Positions 26,258 to 34,557 are shown, counted from the first letter of the stretch. The stretch: 64,000 nt of DNA from AR37 sp046723845 (GCA_046723845.1 JBKOVG010000065.1:1-64000), one strand, 5' to 3'. The notes: generated by a model not told the origin, from the letters alone. Program-made: numbers and translations.

Positions 26258-27082
26258 ATGACCGATCAAGGCCAGTGGCAGGTTGCTGGAAACGCGGCCG
26301 AGATTTACGAGCGTGCCTTGGTCCCCGCCGTGTTCGCAGCCTGGGCGTCGCTTGTCATCGATTTGGCCGACCCCCGACCCGGCGCACGTGTCCTGGACGT
26401 CGCCTGCGGCACTGGTGTGGTTGCCCGAACCATCGCGCAGCGGGTCGGACCTACCGGTGAGGTGGTCGGTCTCAATCTGAATCCTGGGATGCTGGCCATC
26501 GCGGCATCTATCACCTCCAACGAACCGGCGACGACCGCGCGGATAACCTGGCAAGAAGCCAGCGCGACGAAGATGCCGCTGGCGGACGCGGCCTTCGATA
26601 TTGTGTACTGTCAGTTGGGGCTCCAGTTCTTTCCCGACCGGCCCGTGGCGTTGCGGGAAATGTATCGCGTCATGGTTCCGGGCGGCCGCCTGGGTCTCAT
26701 GGTATGGCGGGATATTGAGCGTAGTCCCGGGTTCGCCGTCTTGGCTGCCGCTCTCGCGCGACATGTAAGTACCGAGGCGGCGGGCATCATGCGTGCTCCA
26801 TTCGGCCTCGCCGACGCTGACGAGTTGCGTGGGCTCATTGCCACGGCCGGCTTCCGCGACATCACGGTCCGGTCAATCCCGGGGACTGTTCGTTTTCCAT
26901 CGGTCGTACGCTTCGTGCAGGACTATGCGGCCGGCTCACCACTTGCCGGCCACGTGGCGAAAGTCTCGGACCAAGCCCGTGCGGCACTCGTCAGCGAGGT
27001 GGATGCCGCGCTGCAATCTTATCTCGTGGCGGGCGCGCTGACGTTTCCGATTGAGGCTCACCTGGCGAGCGCCTGGAGGTGA
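26258..27082 (+). CDS. Cassette 5: SAM-dependent methyltransferase (UbiE/COQ5-like)
   Basis: 274 residues. Motif I is VLDVACGTGVVARTIAQ near residue 45, motif II GEVVGLNLNPGML near 68, and the catalytic-face strand AAFDIVYCQLGLQFFPD near 110, followed by EMYRVMVPGGRLGLMVW. It is the ubiquinone/menaquinone-biosynthesis-like subfamily that also includes many secondary-metabolite methyltransferases. It begins 31 bp after the previous attC, and the next attC starts 36 bp after its stop, a tight cassette fit. Confidence 0.9.
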   Translation: MTDQGQWQVAGNAAEIYERALVPAVFAAWASLVIDLADPRPGARVLDVACGTGVVARTIAQRVGPTGEVVGLNLNPGMLAIAASITSNEPATTARITWQEASATKMPLADAAFDIVYCQLGLQFFPDRPVALREMYRVMVPGGRLGLMVWRDIERSPGFAVLAAALARHVSTEAAGIMRAPFGLADADELRGLIATAGFRDITVRSIPGTVRFPSVVRFVQDYAAGSPLAGHVAKVSDQARAALVSEVDAALQSYLVAGALTFPIEAHLASAWR

Positions 27083-27118
27083 CGTGTTCATCCTCCATAA
27101 CCCCGAGCTTGGCGAGCC

Positions 27119-27176
27119 GCCGAACAACAGGCTCGAGCGGACCAACTATGCCGGCCGCTCAGCCTGAGCGTTCGGC
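27119..27176 (+). repeat. attC 5
   Basis: Cores GCCGAAC (27119-27125) and GTTCGGC (27170-27176) are exact complements. CAGGCT-c-GAGCGG pairs with CCGCTCAGCCTG, with one extrahelical C. The cleanest site of the array (58 bp). Confidence 0.92.
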
Positions 27177-27198
27177 GCACCGGGGAAGCGATCAACAG

Positions 27199-28245
27199 TT
27201 GACTTGCCGAAATCGTTGGCGTCGCGCCCGAAAATCGGCCACGTCGAGAGTCGACGTCTCCGTCCTCATTTTCTTGTTTCTATTCGTTGCTTCAGGCCTC
27301 GTTTCCATTGTCCTCATAGGTGCGCCAGCTCGTGCGCAGGAGCACCCGACGGGAAAGGTCTACCGGATTGGGTTCCTACGCGCGGGGCAGCCGCCCGAGA
27401 CCTACCTCGACGGCTTTCGCCAAGGCCTACGCGAGCGGGGATATGTCTATGGCCAAAATGTGGTCGTGGAATTCCGAGCCACCGACGGCAGCGTCGATCA
27501 GCTTCCGCAGTTCGCCGAAGAGCTGGTGCGCTTGAAGGTCGACGTCATCCTGGCTTCGGCCGCGTCAGCGGCTCAGGCAGCCGGCAGAGTGACCACGTCG
27601 GTGCCAATCGTCTTTGTGGGCGTCGTGGACCCGGTCGGGCTCGGGCTCGTCCCGAGCCTGGGACACCCGGGTGGCAACATCACGGGACTAACCACTACCT
27701 CTGAGGATTTCGCCGGCAAGCGCCTGGAGCTGCTCAGGGCACTCGTCCCCAACCTCAAGCGAGTTGGAGTTCTCTGGCATCCGGCCAACCCGACCAACCC
27801 CATCCAACTCAAGGGGGCGCAGGTCGCAGCGCGCACGCTCGGCGTGCGGCTTGAGCCGGTGTCGGTCCAGGGGCCGAATGATTTTGACTCTGTCGGCAAG
27901 ACTGTGCGTGGTACCGATGGCCTGCTCTTTCTGGAGAGTCCACTTTTCACGACACATCGCGCTCGCCTCGCAGAGTTGGCGGCCAAAAGCCGGCTGCCCG
28001 CGATCTATGGCCAAAGGGAGTACGTTGAGGTCGGAGGCCTCATGTCATATGGCACGCACTTTCACGACTTGTACAGACGTGCAGCTCTCTACGTGGACAA
28101 GATCCTGAAGGGCGCGAAGGCGGCTGATCTCCCCGTCGAGCAACCCACGAAGTTCGAGTTCGTGATCAACTTGAAAACCGCCAGGGCTCTCAGTCTGGCG
28201 ATCCCGCAATCGCTCCTGCTGCGCGCCGATCAGGTGATCGAATGA
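27199..28245 (+). CDS. Cassette 6: PF04392-type ABC substrate-binding protein
   Basis: 348 residues if it starts at TTG 27199, ten nt after GGGGAAG. A basic N-terminus (RNRWRRARKSATSR) precedes a hydrophobic stretch (VSVLIFLFLFVASGLVSIVL) and an ARAQ cleavage site. The mature protein follows the family: FRQGLRERGYVYGQNVVVEFR, FAEELVRLKVDVILAS, PIVFVGVVDPVGLGLVPSLG, GNITGLTT, and the C-terminal VEQPTKFEFVINLKTARALS. Longer frames would begin inside the previous attC and are rejected. There is no adjacent permease. Confidence 0.87.
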   Translation: MTCRNRWRRARKSATSRVDVSVLIFLFLFVASGLVSIVLIGAPARAQEHPTGKVYRIGFLRAGQPPETYLDGFRQGLRERGYVYGQNVVVEFRATDGSVDQLPQFAEELVRLKVDVILASAASAAQAAGRVTTSVPIVFVGVVDPVGLGLVPSLGHPGGNITGLTTTSEDFAGKRLELLRALVPNLKRVGVLWHPANPTNPIQLKGAQVAARTLGVRLEPVSVQGPNDFDSVGKTVRGTDGLLFLESPLFTTHRARLAELAAKSRLPAIYGQREYVEVGGLMSYGTHFHDLYRRAALYVDKILKGAKAADLPVEQPTKFEFVINLKTARALSLAIPQSLLLRADQVIE

Positions 28246-28333
28246 TCGCTCGGCCGGCTTTGGTTCTCCTGCCGAGTGGCCTTCTCAGCGTCTTCGTGGC
28301 AGGTGACGGCGCAGCTTGCCAAGCGATGGGGGC

Positions 28334-28396
28334 GTCGAACGTTTCAGTGGAGCGGACCCGCCCAGAGCGGCGGGCCGCTCACCATGAGCGTTGGGC
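28334..28396 (+). repeat. attC 6
   Basis: Cores GTCGAAC (28334-28340) and GTTGGGC (28390-28396). The inner box GT-g-GAGCGG pairs with CCGCTCAC; the loop is closed by CCGCCC/GGCGGG-type pairs. Confidence 0.85.
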
Positions 28397-28479
28397 GCAC
28401 CTGATCGCCTGACATGCTGGCGACTCCAGAGGCGAGGAGGTCCACGGCTTATGGGCAACACTACGGTGGTGGCGGCGTG

Positions 28480-29469
28480 ATGATCATCCACGTTGCGACG
28501 GCGGTCGCGCTCGCCCTCGGCCTCGCTGCCGCGCCGACGCTCGCCGACGCGCAGCCGACGAAGAGCCATCGACTGTGTGTTCTGGGGGCTGACTCCAGCT
28601 TGTCGCAGTGGGGGGCAACGCGGTACAACGCGTTTCTCGAGGGCCTCAAGGACTTCGGTTACGTGGAGGGACGCAACATCGTCATCGATTTCCTGTCCGC
28701 TGACGGGGACTATCAAAGATTTCCCACCCTTGCCGCCGAGTGCGTGCGCCTCAAGCCGGACATCATCATCGCGTATACCACGCCCGGCAGCCTGGCCGCC
28801 AAGAAGGCAACCAGCACCATCCCGATCGTCATGGGGCCAGTAGGGGATGCGGTCGGTACCGGAATCGTGGCCAGCTTGGCGCGCCCCGGCGGAAACATCA
28901 CGGGCCAGACCCTCATCGCGTCGGGGCTCAGTGTCAAACGCTTGCAGCTGCTGAAGCAAGCGGTACCCGCGCTCTCCCGGGTTGCTGTCCTGTCACATGC
29001 GACAGACCCGGTTGGAGCGGTCCAGGTACAGGAGATGGAACAAGCGGCGGGCCAGCTGGGACTGCGCCTGCTGATCCATCGCATTCGGGCCCCGGATGAC
29101 CTTCCCGGCGCGGTCAACGCCGCCGCTAAAGACGGTGCGGAAGGACTTATCACGACGATCGAGACCATCTTCCTTATTAACCGCGCCCGTGTGATCGACC
29201 TCGCGGCGAGGCAGCGGTTACCGGCAATGTATCCGTCGCGAGACTTCGCGGATTCCGGAGGCTTGCTGAGTTATGGTCCGAGAATGTCGAGCCTCTACCG
29301 CCAAGCGGCGGTCTACGTGGACAAGATCTTCAAGGGCGCCAAGCCTGCTGACTTGCCGATCCAACAGCCGACCGAGTTCGAGCTGGTCATCAATCTGAAC
29401 ACCGCGAAGACTCTTGGCCTGACGATCCCGCAATCGCTGTTGCTGCGGGTGGACCAAGTCATTGAGTGA
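28480..29469 (+). CDS. Cassette 7: PF04392-type ABC substrate-binding protein
   Basis: 329 residues. The signal peptide (MIIHVATAVALALGLAAAPTLADAQ) fixes the start at ATG 28480 or the adjacent GTG 28477. Family segments: FLEGLKDFGYVEGRNIVIDF, LAAECVRLKPDIIIAYTTPGSLAAKKA, IPIVMGPVGDAVGTGIVASLARPGGNITG, and IQQPTEFELVINLNTAKTLG. It is similar in layout to cassettes 1, 6, 11 and 12 but clearly diverged from them, so it is not a recent copy. attC 7 begins 9 bp after its stop. Confidence 0.9.
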   Translation: MIIHVATAVALALGLAAAPTLADAQPTKSHRLCVLGADSSLSQWGATRYNAFLEGLKDFGYVEGRNIVIDFLSADGDYQRFPTLAAECVRLKPDIIIAYTTPGSLAAKKATSTIPIVMGPVGDAVGTGIVASLARPGGNITGQTLIASGLSVKRLQLLKQAVPALSRVAVLSHATDPVGAVQVQEMEQAAGQLGLRLLIHRIRAPDDLPGAVNAAAKDGAEGLITTIETIFLINRARVIDLAARQRLPAMYPSRDFADSGGLLSYGPRMSSLYRQAAVYVDKIFKGAKPADLPIQQPTEFELVINLNTAKTLGLTIPQSLLLRVDQVIE

Positions 29470-29478
29470 TCGCTGGCC

Positions 29479-29550
29479 GCCCAACATCACGCTGCAACGG
29501 TCCGGGTGCTCACGATGCTCGCACCCGGCCGCTGAGCGTGCGCGTTCGGC
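29479..29550 (+). repeat. attC 7
   Basis: Cores GCCCAAC (29479-29485) and GTTCGGC (29544-29550). CACGCT-g-CAaCGG pairs with CCGCTGAGCGTG, with an extrahelical G and one mismatch. A GGGTGC/GCACCC stem closes the loop. Confidence 0.88.
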
Positions 29551-29589
29551 GCCTTGAGCCGAGCGGACGATCGGGAGTAAGGTAAGGCA

Positions 29590-29802
29590 ATGGCTGAGGC
29601 GATCGTAACCTGCTCGCCGGATATCCTGAGCGGCACGCCCGTATTCGCTGGAACGCGAGTTCCGGTCCAAGCGCTCATCGACTACCTCGAGGGCGGCGAG
29701 ACGATCGGCGACTTCCTCACGGGGTTTCCGACCGTCAGGCGGGAGCAGGTCGTGGCCTTCCTCGAGGAGGCCACGGCGCGAATGACTCCCAAGGCGTCGT
29801 GA
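29590..29802 (+). CDS. Cassette 8: DUF433-family antitoxin-like protein
   Basis: 70 residues with the DUF433 signature: ILSGTPVFAGTRVPVQALIDYLEGGETIGDFLTGFPTVRREQVVAFLE. This is a small winged-helix-like domain known as the antitoxin partner of PIN-like DUF5615 proteins. Its stop overlaps the next start by 4 nt (GTGA), so the two are translationally coupled. AGGTAAGGCA precedes the ATG. Confidence 0.9.
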   Translation: MAEAIVTCSPDILSGTPVFAGTRVPVQALIDYLEGGETIGDFLTGFPTVRREQVVAFLEEATARMTPKAS

Positions 29803-30131
29803 GGGTGCTCCTCGACGAGTGTGTCGACCGGCGCCTCGCGGCGGACATCCAAGGGCACGACGTGAAGACGGTGCCAGACGCGGGCTGGGCTGCGCTGAAG
29901 AACGGGGACCTCCTGAACCGAGCCCAGCACGAGTTCGACGCGTTCGTCACGACCGACCGCAACCTTCCCTTCCAGCAGGACCTGTCCCGCTTCTCCATCG
30001 CCGTCGTCGTGCTGCGCGCACAATCCAATCGTGTTGTCGATCTGCGCCGCCTGATTCCCCAGCTGCTCACCGCCCTGCCTGTCGCCAAGCGTGGCGCGGC
30101 CACATGGGTAGGCGCCGAACAACGCACTTGA
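29799..30131 (+). CDS. Cassette 8: DUF5615 PIN-like toxin
   Basis: 110 residues starting with GTG 29799. PIN-like acidic positions are visible: VLLDECVDRRLA near residue 4 (Asp and Glu), the NGDLLNRAQHEFDAFVTTDRN region (Asp near 46 and Asp-Arg-Asn near 56), and the SIAVVVLRAQSN strand. The predicted ribonuclease toxin pairs with the DUF433 protein. Its stop codon lies 18 bp inside attC 8, so the last residues (GAEQRT) are encoded by the recombination site. A toxin-antitoxin cassette could stabilise the array. Confidence 0.88.
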   Translation: MRVLLDECVDRRLAADIQGHDVKTVPDAGWAALKNGDLLNRAQHEFDAFVTTDRNLPFQQDLSRFSIAVVVLRAQSNRVVDLRRLIPQLLTALPVAKRGAATWVGAEQRT

Positions 30132-30171
30132 GCGGACACGCTTCGCGCGCCGCTCACCGCGGGCGTTGGAC
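30114..30171 (+). repeat. attC 8
   Basis: Cores GCCGAAC (30114-30120) and GTTGGAC (30165-30171). CGCACT-t-GAGCGG pairs with CCGCTCACCGCG, with an extrahelical T. The 5' half closely matches the classical 59-base-element consensus. Confidence 0.9.
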
Positions 30172-30286
30172 GGACAAGAGAACACGCACCTGGCTCTCGG
30201 GTTTCGTTTTGCGGGCCGAGGTGTCCAGTGTAAGGCTCAACCGTATTCCACGAGAGGCGGCTCTGGCAACCTGAGAGGAGGACGAC

Positions 30287-30574
30287 ATGGCGTACGGGGT
30301 TGTGCATCACTTTCCAGGCGGGACGAGGGAACAGTACGAGGCATCAATCGCAGCGGTGCACCCCAGCAGAGACAGCCTTCCGAAGGGACAGATCTTCCAC
30401 GCGGCTGGCGCGTCGCCTGGTGGCTGGACGATCGTGGCAGTCCACGAGTCCAAGGAGAGTTGGGAGCGGTTCCGCGACGGCATCCTGATGCCTCAGCTGC
30501 AACAGGGCGTCAAAGGCGGCTTCACCACGCCACCGCAGGAGACCGTCTTCGAGGTCCATAACCTGCAGCGGTAA
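30287..30574 (+). CDS. Cassette 9: small dimeric alpha/beta-barrel-like protein
   Basis: 95 residues. The strand-helix-strand order (AYGVVHHFPGG, TREQYEASIAAVHPSRDSLPKG, FHAAGASPGGWTIVAVHESKESWERFRDGI) and the terminal QETVFEVHNLQR strand resemble antibiotic-biosynthesis-monooxygenase-like stand-alone barrels. No catalytic residue is diagnostic. GAGAGGAGGACGAC is a strong ribosome site before ATG 30287. About 155 bp without a gene separates its stop from attC 9. Confidence 0.8.
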   Translation: MAYGVVHHFPGGTREQYEASIAAVHPSRDSLPKGQIFHAAGASPGGWTIVAVHESKESWERFRDGILMPQLQQGVKGGFTTPPQETVFEVHNLQR

Positions 30575-30731
30575 GAGGCTGCGAAGCGTTCGCGGCTCTC
30601 GTTCGGAGCGGCGGCCCCAGCGGGCGGGAGGACGGGTTCGGGTATGCCTCAGTGCTCGTGATGGGTTCGAGTGCGGCCTCTTGCGTGGCTTCGGCGCGTG
30701 CGAGCCGGGTGTGGTGTTCGTTCCACGAGCC

Positions 30732-30828
30732 GTCCAACCGCGCGCTGCACCCGACGGCCCGCGCTCGGGTGCTCTGCTGGGCTTAGGTTAGAATCTGCGC
30801 GGGCCGTGGCTGAGCGCGAGCGTTAGGC
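30732..30828 (+). repeat. attC 9
   Basis: Cores GTCCAAC (30732-30738) and GTTAGGC (30822-30828). CGCGCT-g-CACC pairs with GGCTGAGCGCG. The longest site (97 bp), with a loop containing CCCGCGC and GCGCGGG as an extra stem. Confidence 0.85.
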
Positions 30829-30843
30829 GTACAGGGGATTTTT

Positions 30844-31848
30844 ATGACCGCAGAGGCTCCGGATTGGAGCGATGTTACCAGCTACTTTATCAGCTACTTC
30901 TCTGCAGTCGCGATCCTGGCCGCTATGCAACTCGATCTCTTCACGCCGCTTCGGCATGGCCCACGGACGTGTGACGAACTTGCCACGGATCTGCGAGTTG
31001 ATCCCCGTCGCCTGCGAATGCTGCTGGTTCCTCTGGCCAGTACTAAGCTCATCACCCTAAACGAGGGCCGCGTGGCGAACTCCGCGCTCGCGGCCGAATT
31101 CCTCGTCCGGGGGCAGCCACGATACATGGGCGGAAGTCACGAACTCTACTCGGATCTGTTCGCCTCCGTACTCCCCACTGCGCAGTCCATCCGAGCTGGC
31201 ACACCACAAGCTGAACATGACTGGGACAGTCTTCCCGACGAGCAGCTACGAGCAGTGCTGCGCGGGTTGAATGCTGGCGCCACAGCTCAAGGGCAATTGA
31301 TCGCCCGGGATCATGACTTTTCACGGTTTGAGACGATTCTCGACATCGGTGGCGGCGGTGCCGGCTTCGCCATGGGCGCCTGTCAGGTCTGTCCGAACCT
31401 CACGGCGCAGGTGATCGAACTGCCGAGAGTCGCTCGGATCGCGCAGGAGCTTATCGATGCGGCGGGGCTGGCTTCTCGCATCCGAGCCGTTAGCCATAAC
31501 ATTGCCGCTGCGCCGCTGCCGGCTCCTCAGCCCGCTGCGGTGGTACGCAACCTCCTCCAGGTGTTATCGCCCGAACGCGCTCAGCGCGTTCTCGAGAACG
31601 TTGGCCGTTCCCTTCGACCGGGTGGAGAGATATTCGTTATCGGCCAGATACTTGACGACGATCTCGCTGGTCCGCCGAGCGCGATAGCGTTCAATCTTGT
31701 GTTCCTCAATATTTACAGGGATGGCGAAGCGCATTCGGAATCCGCTTACCGACGGTGGCTTGAGGTTGCAGGCTTCGTGGACGTCCAGAGGATGCCACTC
31801 GTTGGTAGCTCGGGCATGAGCCTGATGACGGGACACTGGCCCGGATGA
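30844..31848 (+). CDS. Cassette 10: O-methyltransferase with dimerisation domain (Methyltransf_2)
   Basis: 334 residues. The N-terminal winged-helix dimerisation domain covers about 10-90 (YFSAVAILAAMQLDLFTPL, CDELATDLRVDPRRLRMLLVPLA). The SAM domain has ILDIGGGGAGFAMGACQ near 165, AQVIELPRVARIAQEL near 188 and SLRPGGEIFVIGQILDD near 260. It resembles acetylserotonin/hydroxyneurosporene-type O-methyltransferases. The usual catalytic His region reads VVRNLLQVLSPE, where an H-x-x-x-D/W pattern would be expected, so the catalytic base is uncertain. It starts 16 bp after attC 9. Confidence 0.88.
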   Translation: MTAEAPDWSDVTSYFISYFSAVAILAAMQLDLFTPLRHGPRTCDELATDLRVDPRRLRMLLVPLASTKLITLNEGRVANSALAAEFLVRGQPRYMGGSHELYSDLFASVLPTAQSIRAGTPQAEHDWDSLPDEQLRAVLRGLNAGATAQGQLIARDHDFSRFETILDIGGGGAGFAMGACQVCPNLTAQVIELPRVARIAQELIDAAGLASRIRAVSHNIAAAPLPAPQPAAVVRNLLQVLSPERAQRVLENVGRSLRPGGEIFVIGQILDDDLAGPPSAIAFNLVFLNIYRDGEAHSESAYRRWLEVAGFVDVQRMPLVGSSGMSLMTGHWPG

Positions 31849-31885
31849 AGGTTGTCTCGCCAGCTGCTTCGAGGAAATCTGCGCC

Positions 31886-31945
31886 GTCCAACTTCAGGCT
31901 TGAGCGGCCCGGCGCCACGCCGGCCGCTCAGCCCAAGCGTTGGGC
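31886..31945 (+). repeat. attC 10
   Basis: Cores GTCCAAC (31886-31892) and GTTGGGC (31939-31945). GGCT-t-GAGCGGCC pairs with GGCCGCTCAGCC, with one extrahelical T. A clear, short site. Confidence 0.9.
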
Positions 31946-32008
31946 AGACGGATGCCTGTGGCAATCACGTGCCGCCGGTGTGACGGGCATGGGGGAAGAG
32001 GGACAGAC

Positions 32009-32704
32009 GTGAAGCTCGCGGCCAGCCGCGTCACCGCAGCGGCAGTTCTTCTCCTGCTTGCCGCGTCACTCGCCGCGGCTGCCGACCAGCCCCGAGAGAA
32101 AGTGACACGGGTAGGCTATCTGTCGCCTGGTTCGCCTTCCGACCCGGTGAGGTTGCGCCGATTCGAAGCGTTCCGCCAAGGTCTGCGCGAGCTCGGTTAT
32201 GTGGAAGGCCAGAACGTCGCTATCGAATCCCGATGGGCCGAGGGCAACTATGATCGGTACCCTGCCCTCGCGGCCGACCTGGTCCGTGAGAAAATGAACG
32301 TCATCGTGGCGGTGGGCGGGGCAGCGACCCAGGCGGCCCAACGAGCGACCAGGACAATCCCGATCGTCATGTCGGTCGTTCTCGATCCCGTGGGAAGCGG
32401 ACTCGTCGCCAGCCTTGCGCGTCCCGAAGGGAACATCACAGGGCTGTCGCTCATGGCCCCTGACATCATCGGGAAACAGTTACAAGTGCTCAGGGAAGTG
32501 GTGCCGTCGGTATCTCGGGTGGCCGTCCTCTGGAATCCGGCCAATCCGGGGAGCGCGCCCCAGTTGCGAGAGGTGGAGGCTACAGGTCGGGTCTTGAAGA
32601 TGCACCTTCAAATTCTTCAGGCGCGGGCCCCCCAGGAGATCGATAGCGCCTTCGCGGCGATGACGCGAGAGCGGGCGGGCGCGGTAGTGATTCTTGCGAA
32701 GTGA
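32009..32704 (+). pseudogene. Cassette 11: PF04392-type substrate-binding protein, C-terminus missing
   Basis: 231 residues from GTG 32009 (GGGGGAAGAGGGACAGAC upstream), with signal peptide KLAASRVTAAAVLLLLAASL and AAA cleavage. The first two thirds are normal (FRQGLRELGYVEGQNVAIES, LAADLVREKMNVIVAVGGAA, IPIVMSVVLDPVGSGLVASLA, GNITGLSL). It stops at AGAVVILAK, so about 90 residues are absent, including the diagnostic EQPTKFEL-NLKTAKALG segment of the other copies. The attC follows 39 bp later. The second lobe would be incomplete, so ligand binding is doubtful. Confidence 0.8.
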
Positions 32705-32743
32705 GCGTGGTTATCGCCACTCCATTCCCCGATCGGCACATCC

Positions 32744-32814
32744 GCCGAACAATGGACTGGAGCGGACGCTGGCTCGCATTCGCTCGCCACGGCCGCTCAC
32801 TGCGAGCGTTCGCC
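32744..32814 (+). repeat. attC 11
   Basis: Cores GCCGAAC (32744-32750) and GTTCGCC (32808-32814). GACT-g-GAGCGG pairs with CCGCTCACTGCG with one mismatch and an extrahelical G. The loop contains GGCTCGCATTCGCTCG, shared with attC 3. Confidence 0.87.
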
Positions 32815-32853
32815 GACAGACGCAGCTGAACAGATTCAATTGGAGGTGACTGG

Positions 32854-33837
32854 ATGACGCTGAAGTGTCTCGGTGTGCTCCTCGCTTTGAGCATTCTCGG
32901 GCCGCTGCTGACCGCCGAGGCTCAGGTGACGGCAACGACAGCGAAGATCGGAGTGCTCTCCTCTCAATCCCACGAAACGAGCAAAGCGGCCTGGACCGCA
33001 TTCCGTCAGGGACTCCGCGACTTCGGCTGGGAAGATGGACGAAACATCGTCATCGAGGTTCGATTTGCTGACGGTCATATCGACCGACTCCGCGGTTTGG
33101 CTGAGGAGTTGCTGAAACACGACGTAAGGCTCATCGTCGCCCAGAACTCGCCAGGAGCCCGCGCAGCCATCGACGCGACGAGGACCGTGCCGATCGTGAT
33201 GGTCGAGGTCGGTGATCCCGTCGCCACCGGATTCGTGACGAACCTGGCCCGGCCGGGCGGGAACGTCACGGGCCTGACGAACATGGCGCGCGATTTGACT
33301 TCGAAGCGACTCCAACTGCTCAAGGAAGCCGTGCCGAGCGCCACACGCATTGCCGTGATCATGGACCCAGGCGATCCGGTCGTCCCACCGCAGTGGCGTG
33401 ACGCCCAGTCCGCGGCACAGAGGCTTGGTCTTGAGCTCCAGCGGCTGGAGGTGCGGAATGTCGATGATCTCCGGCGGGCATTCCAGACGGCAGTCGCCGG
33501 CAAAGCTGAGGCCGTGCTGCGACTAGCCGACCCGCTGTCCATAGTGCAAGGAACGGAGACCGCGCAACTGGCCATAAAGCATCATCTGCCACTCATGGTC
33601 AGGGCTCGCACGGAGATCGAAATGGGTGGGTTGATCTCGTATTATGCGGACCCTCTCGACTACCACCGTCGGGCCGCATTCTACGTCGATCGAATTCTCA
33701 AAGGCGCCAAGCCGGGCGATCTGCCGATCGAGCAACCCACACGATTCGAGCTGCTCATAAACCTAAAGACCGCGCACGCGCTTGGGATCACGATCCCACC
33801 GTCGCTGGTGATACGAGCAGATGAGGTGTTCCAATGA
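32854..33837 (+). CDS. Cassette 12: PF04392-type ABC substrate-binding protein
   Basis: 327 residues. The Sec signal peptide is MTLKCLGVLLALSILGPLLT with AEAQ cleavage. The family pattern is complete: FRQGLRDFGWEDGRNIVIEVR, LAEELLKHDVRLIVAQ, TVPIVMVEVGDPVATGFVTNLARPGGNVTG, MDPGDPVVPPQWRDAQ, and the terminal IEQPTRFELLINLKTAHALGI. ATTGGAGGTGACTGG gives a ribosome site. It shares one cassette with the downstream nucleotidyltransferase; no attC lies in the roughly 100 bp between them. Confidence 0.9.
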   Translation: MTLKCLGVLLALSILGPLLTAEAQVTATTAKIGVLSSQSHETSKAAWTAFRQGLRDFGWEDGRNIVIEVRFADGHIDRLRGLAEELLKHDVRLIVAQNSPGARAAIDATRTVPIVMVEVGDPVATGFVTNLARPGGNVTGLTNMARDLTSKRLQLLKEAVPSATRIAVIMDPGDPVVPPQWRDAQSAAQRLGLELQRLEVRNVDDLRRAFQTAVAGKAEAVLRLADPLSIVQGTETAQLAIKHHLPLMVRARTEIEMGGLISYYADPLDYHRRAAFYVDRILKGAKPGDLPIEQPTRFELLINLKTAHALGITIPPSLVIRADEVFQ

Positions 33838-33950
33838 CGATCATAGCGGCTCCTATGCGAAAGATCGGCATGGAAAACCCCGCCGAGTATCTCCGGCAAC
33901 TTTTCCGCGCCGAGCGACCGCGATCTCTTGCGCATCGCTGAGTGGATTCG

Positions 33951-34532
33951 ATGAACGCGAGCCGAGCGAACGTTCGGGACAGCTTGCTGGAGGCCGCCTT
34001 ATGGTTCGTGCAAGCGGCTGCTCAGCTATCAGGGGTTCAGTGCATCGCGTTGATCGGCTCGATCCTCAGCAACCGCCAAAGCCCGAAAGACGTCGACCTA
34101 CTGGTGTACGTTGCCGACGATGCCGATCTGGCACCGCTGGCGTCCACGGCGCGCCGGCTGCAAGGGCGCCTCCAGAGCCACAACCGCGGTGCCGACGTAT
34201 TCTTGGCAGACGAGCAACGCCAATACTTGGGTCGGACGTGTTCCTGGAAGTTGTGCCAGCCCGGGATTCGCGCCTCATGTGATGCACTACACTGCGGCCG
34301 GCGGCCGCATCTTCATGACGACCTTGCCACGATTCGACTCCCTGACTCGCTCATCGCGGCACCGCCCCTCGAGCTCTGGCCCATAGTCGTGCGGAGGTGC
34401 CAGGTACCTGCCGATGTCGAGAGGCTCGTGAGCCGTCTTCACGAACAGCACAACAACGCAGTCGCGCAGACCGCTGGCTCGCGTTCGCCCGCCGCGGCTG
34501 CTCACCGCGAGCGTTGGTCGGCACTGCAGTAG
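33951..34532 (+). CDS. Cassette 12: predicted nucleotidyltransferase
   Basis: 193 residues (GTG 33942 would add three). The polymerase-beta-like motif is IALIGSILSNRQSPKDVDLLVYV, i.e. G-S followed by D-x-D, near residues 28-50. Further on are ADVFLADEQRQYLGRTCSW and a Cys/His-rich stretch, CDALHCGRRPHLHDDL. The known family has this same Cys-Gly-Arg-Arg motif. Reading continues through attC 12, so the last 28 residues (AVAQTAGSRSPAAAAH...) are encoded by the recombination site and are unlikely to be native. The target of nucleotidyl transfer is unknown. Confidence 0.8.
   Translation: MNASRANVRDSLLEAALWFVQAAAQLSGVQCIALIGSILSNRQSPKDVDLLVYVADDADLAPLASTARRLQGRLQSHNRGADVFLADEQRQYLGRTCSWKLCQPGIRASCDALHCGRRPHLHDDLATIRLPDSLIAAPPLELWPIVVRRCQVPADVERLVSRLHEQHNNAVAQTAGSRSPAAAAHRERWSALQ
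34448..34519 (+). repeat. attC 12
   Basis: Cores GCACAAC (34448-34454) and GTTGGTC (34513-34519). The arm CGCAGT-c-GCGCAG pairs imperfectly with CTGCTCACCGCG. The loop GGCTCGCGTTCGCCCG resembles those of attC 3 and 11. It lies inside the 3' end of the nucleotidyltransferase frame. Confidence 0.8.
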
Positions 34533-34557
34533 TTGAGGTGACGGCCGGGAGGGGACT

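Noticed and set aside
27079..28245. An upstream start for the cassette-6 binding protein
   Set aside because: It would begin inside the previous attC and before any signal peptide; TTG 27199 with GGGGAAG fits better.
33838..33950. An extra attC between the cassette-12 binding protein and nucleotidyltransferase
   Set aside because: No AAC/GTT core pair or paired arms are visible, so the two genes share one cassette.
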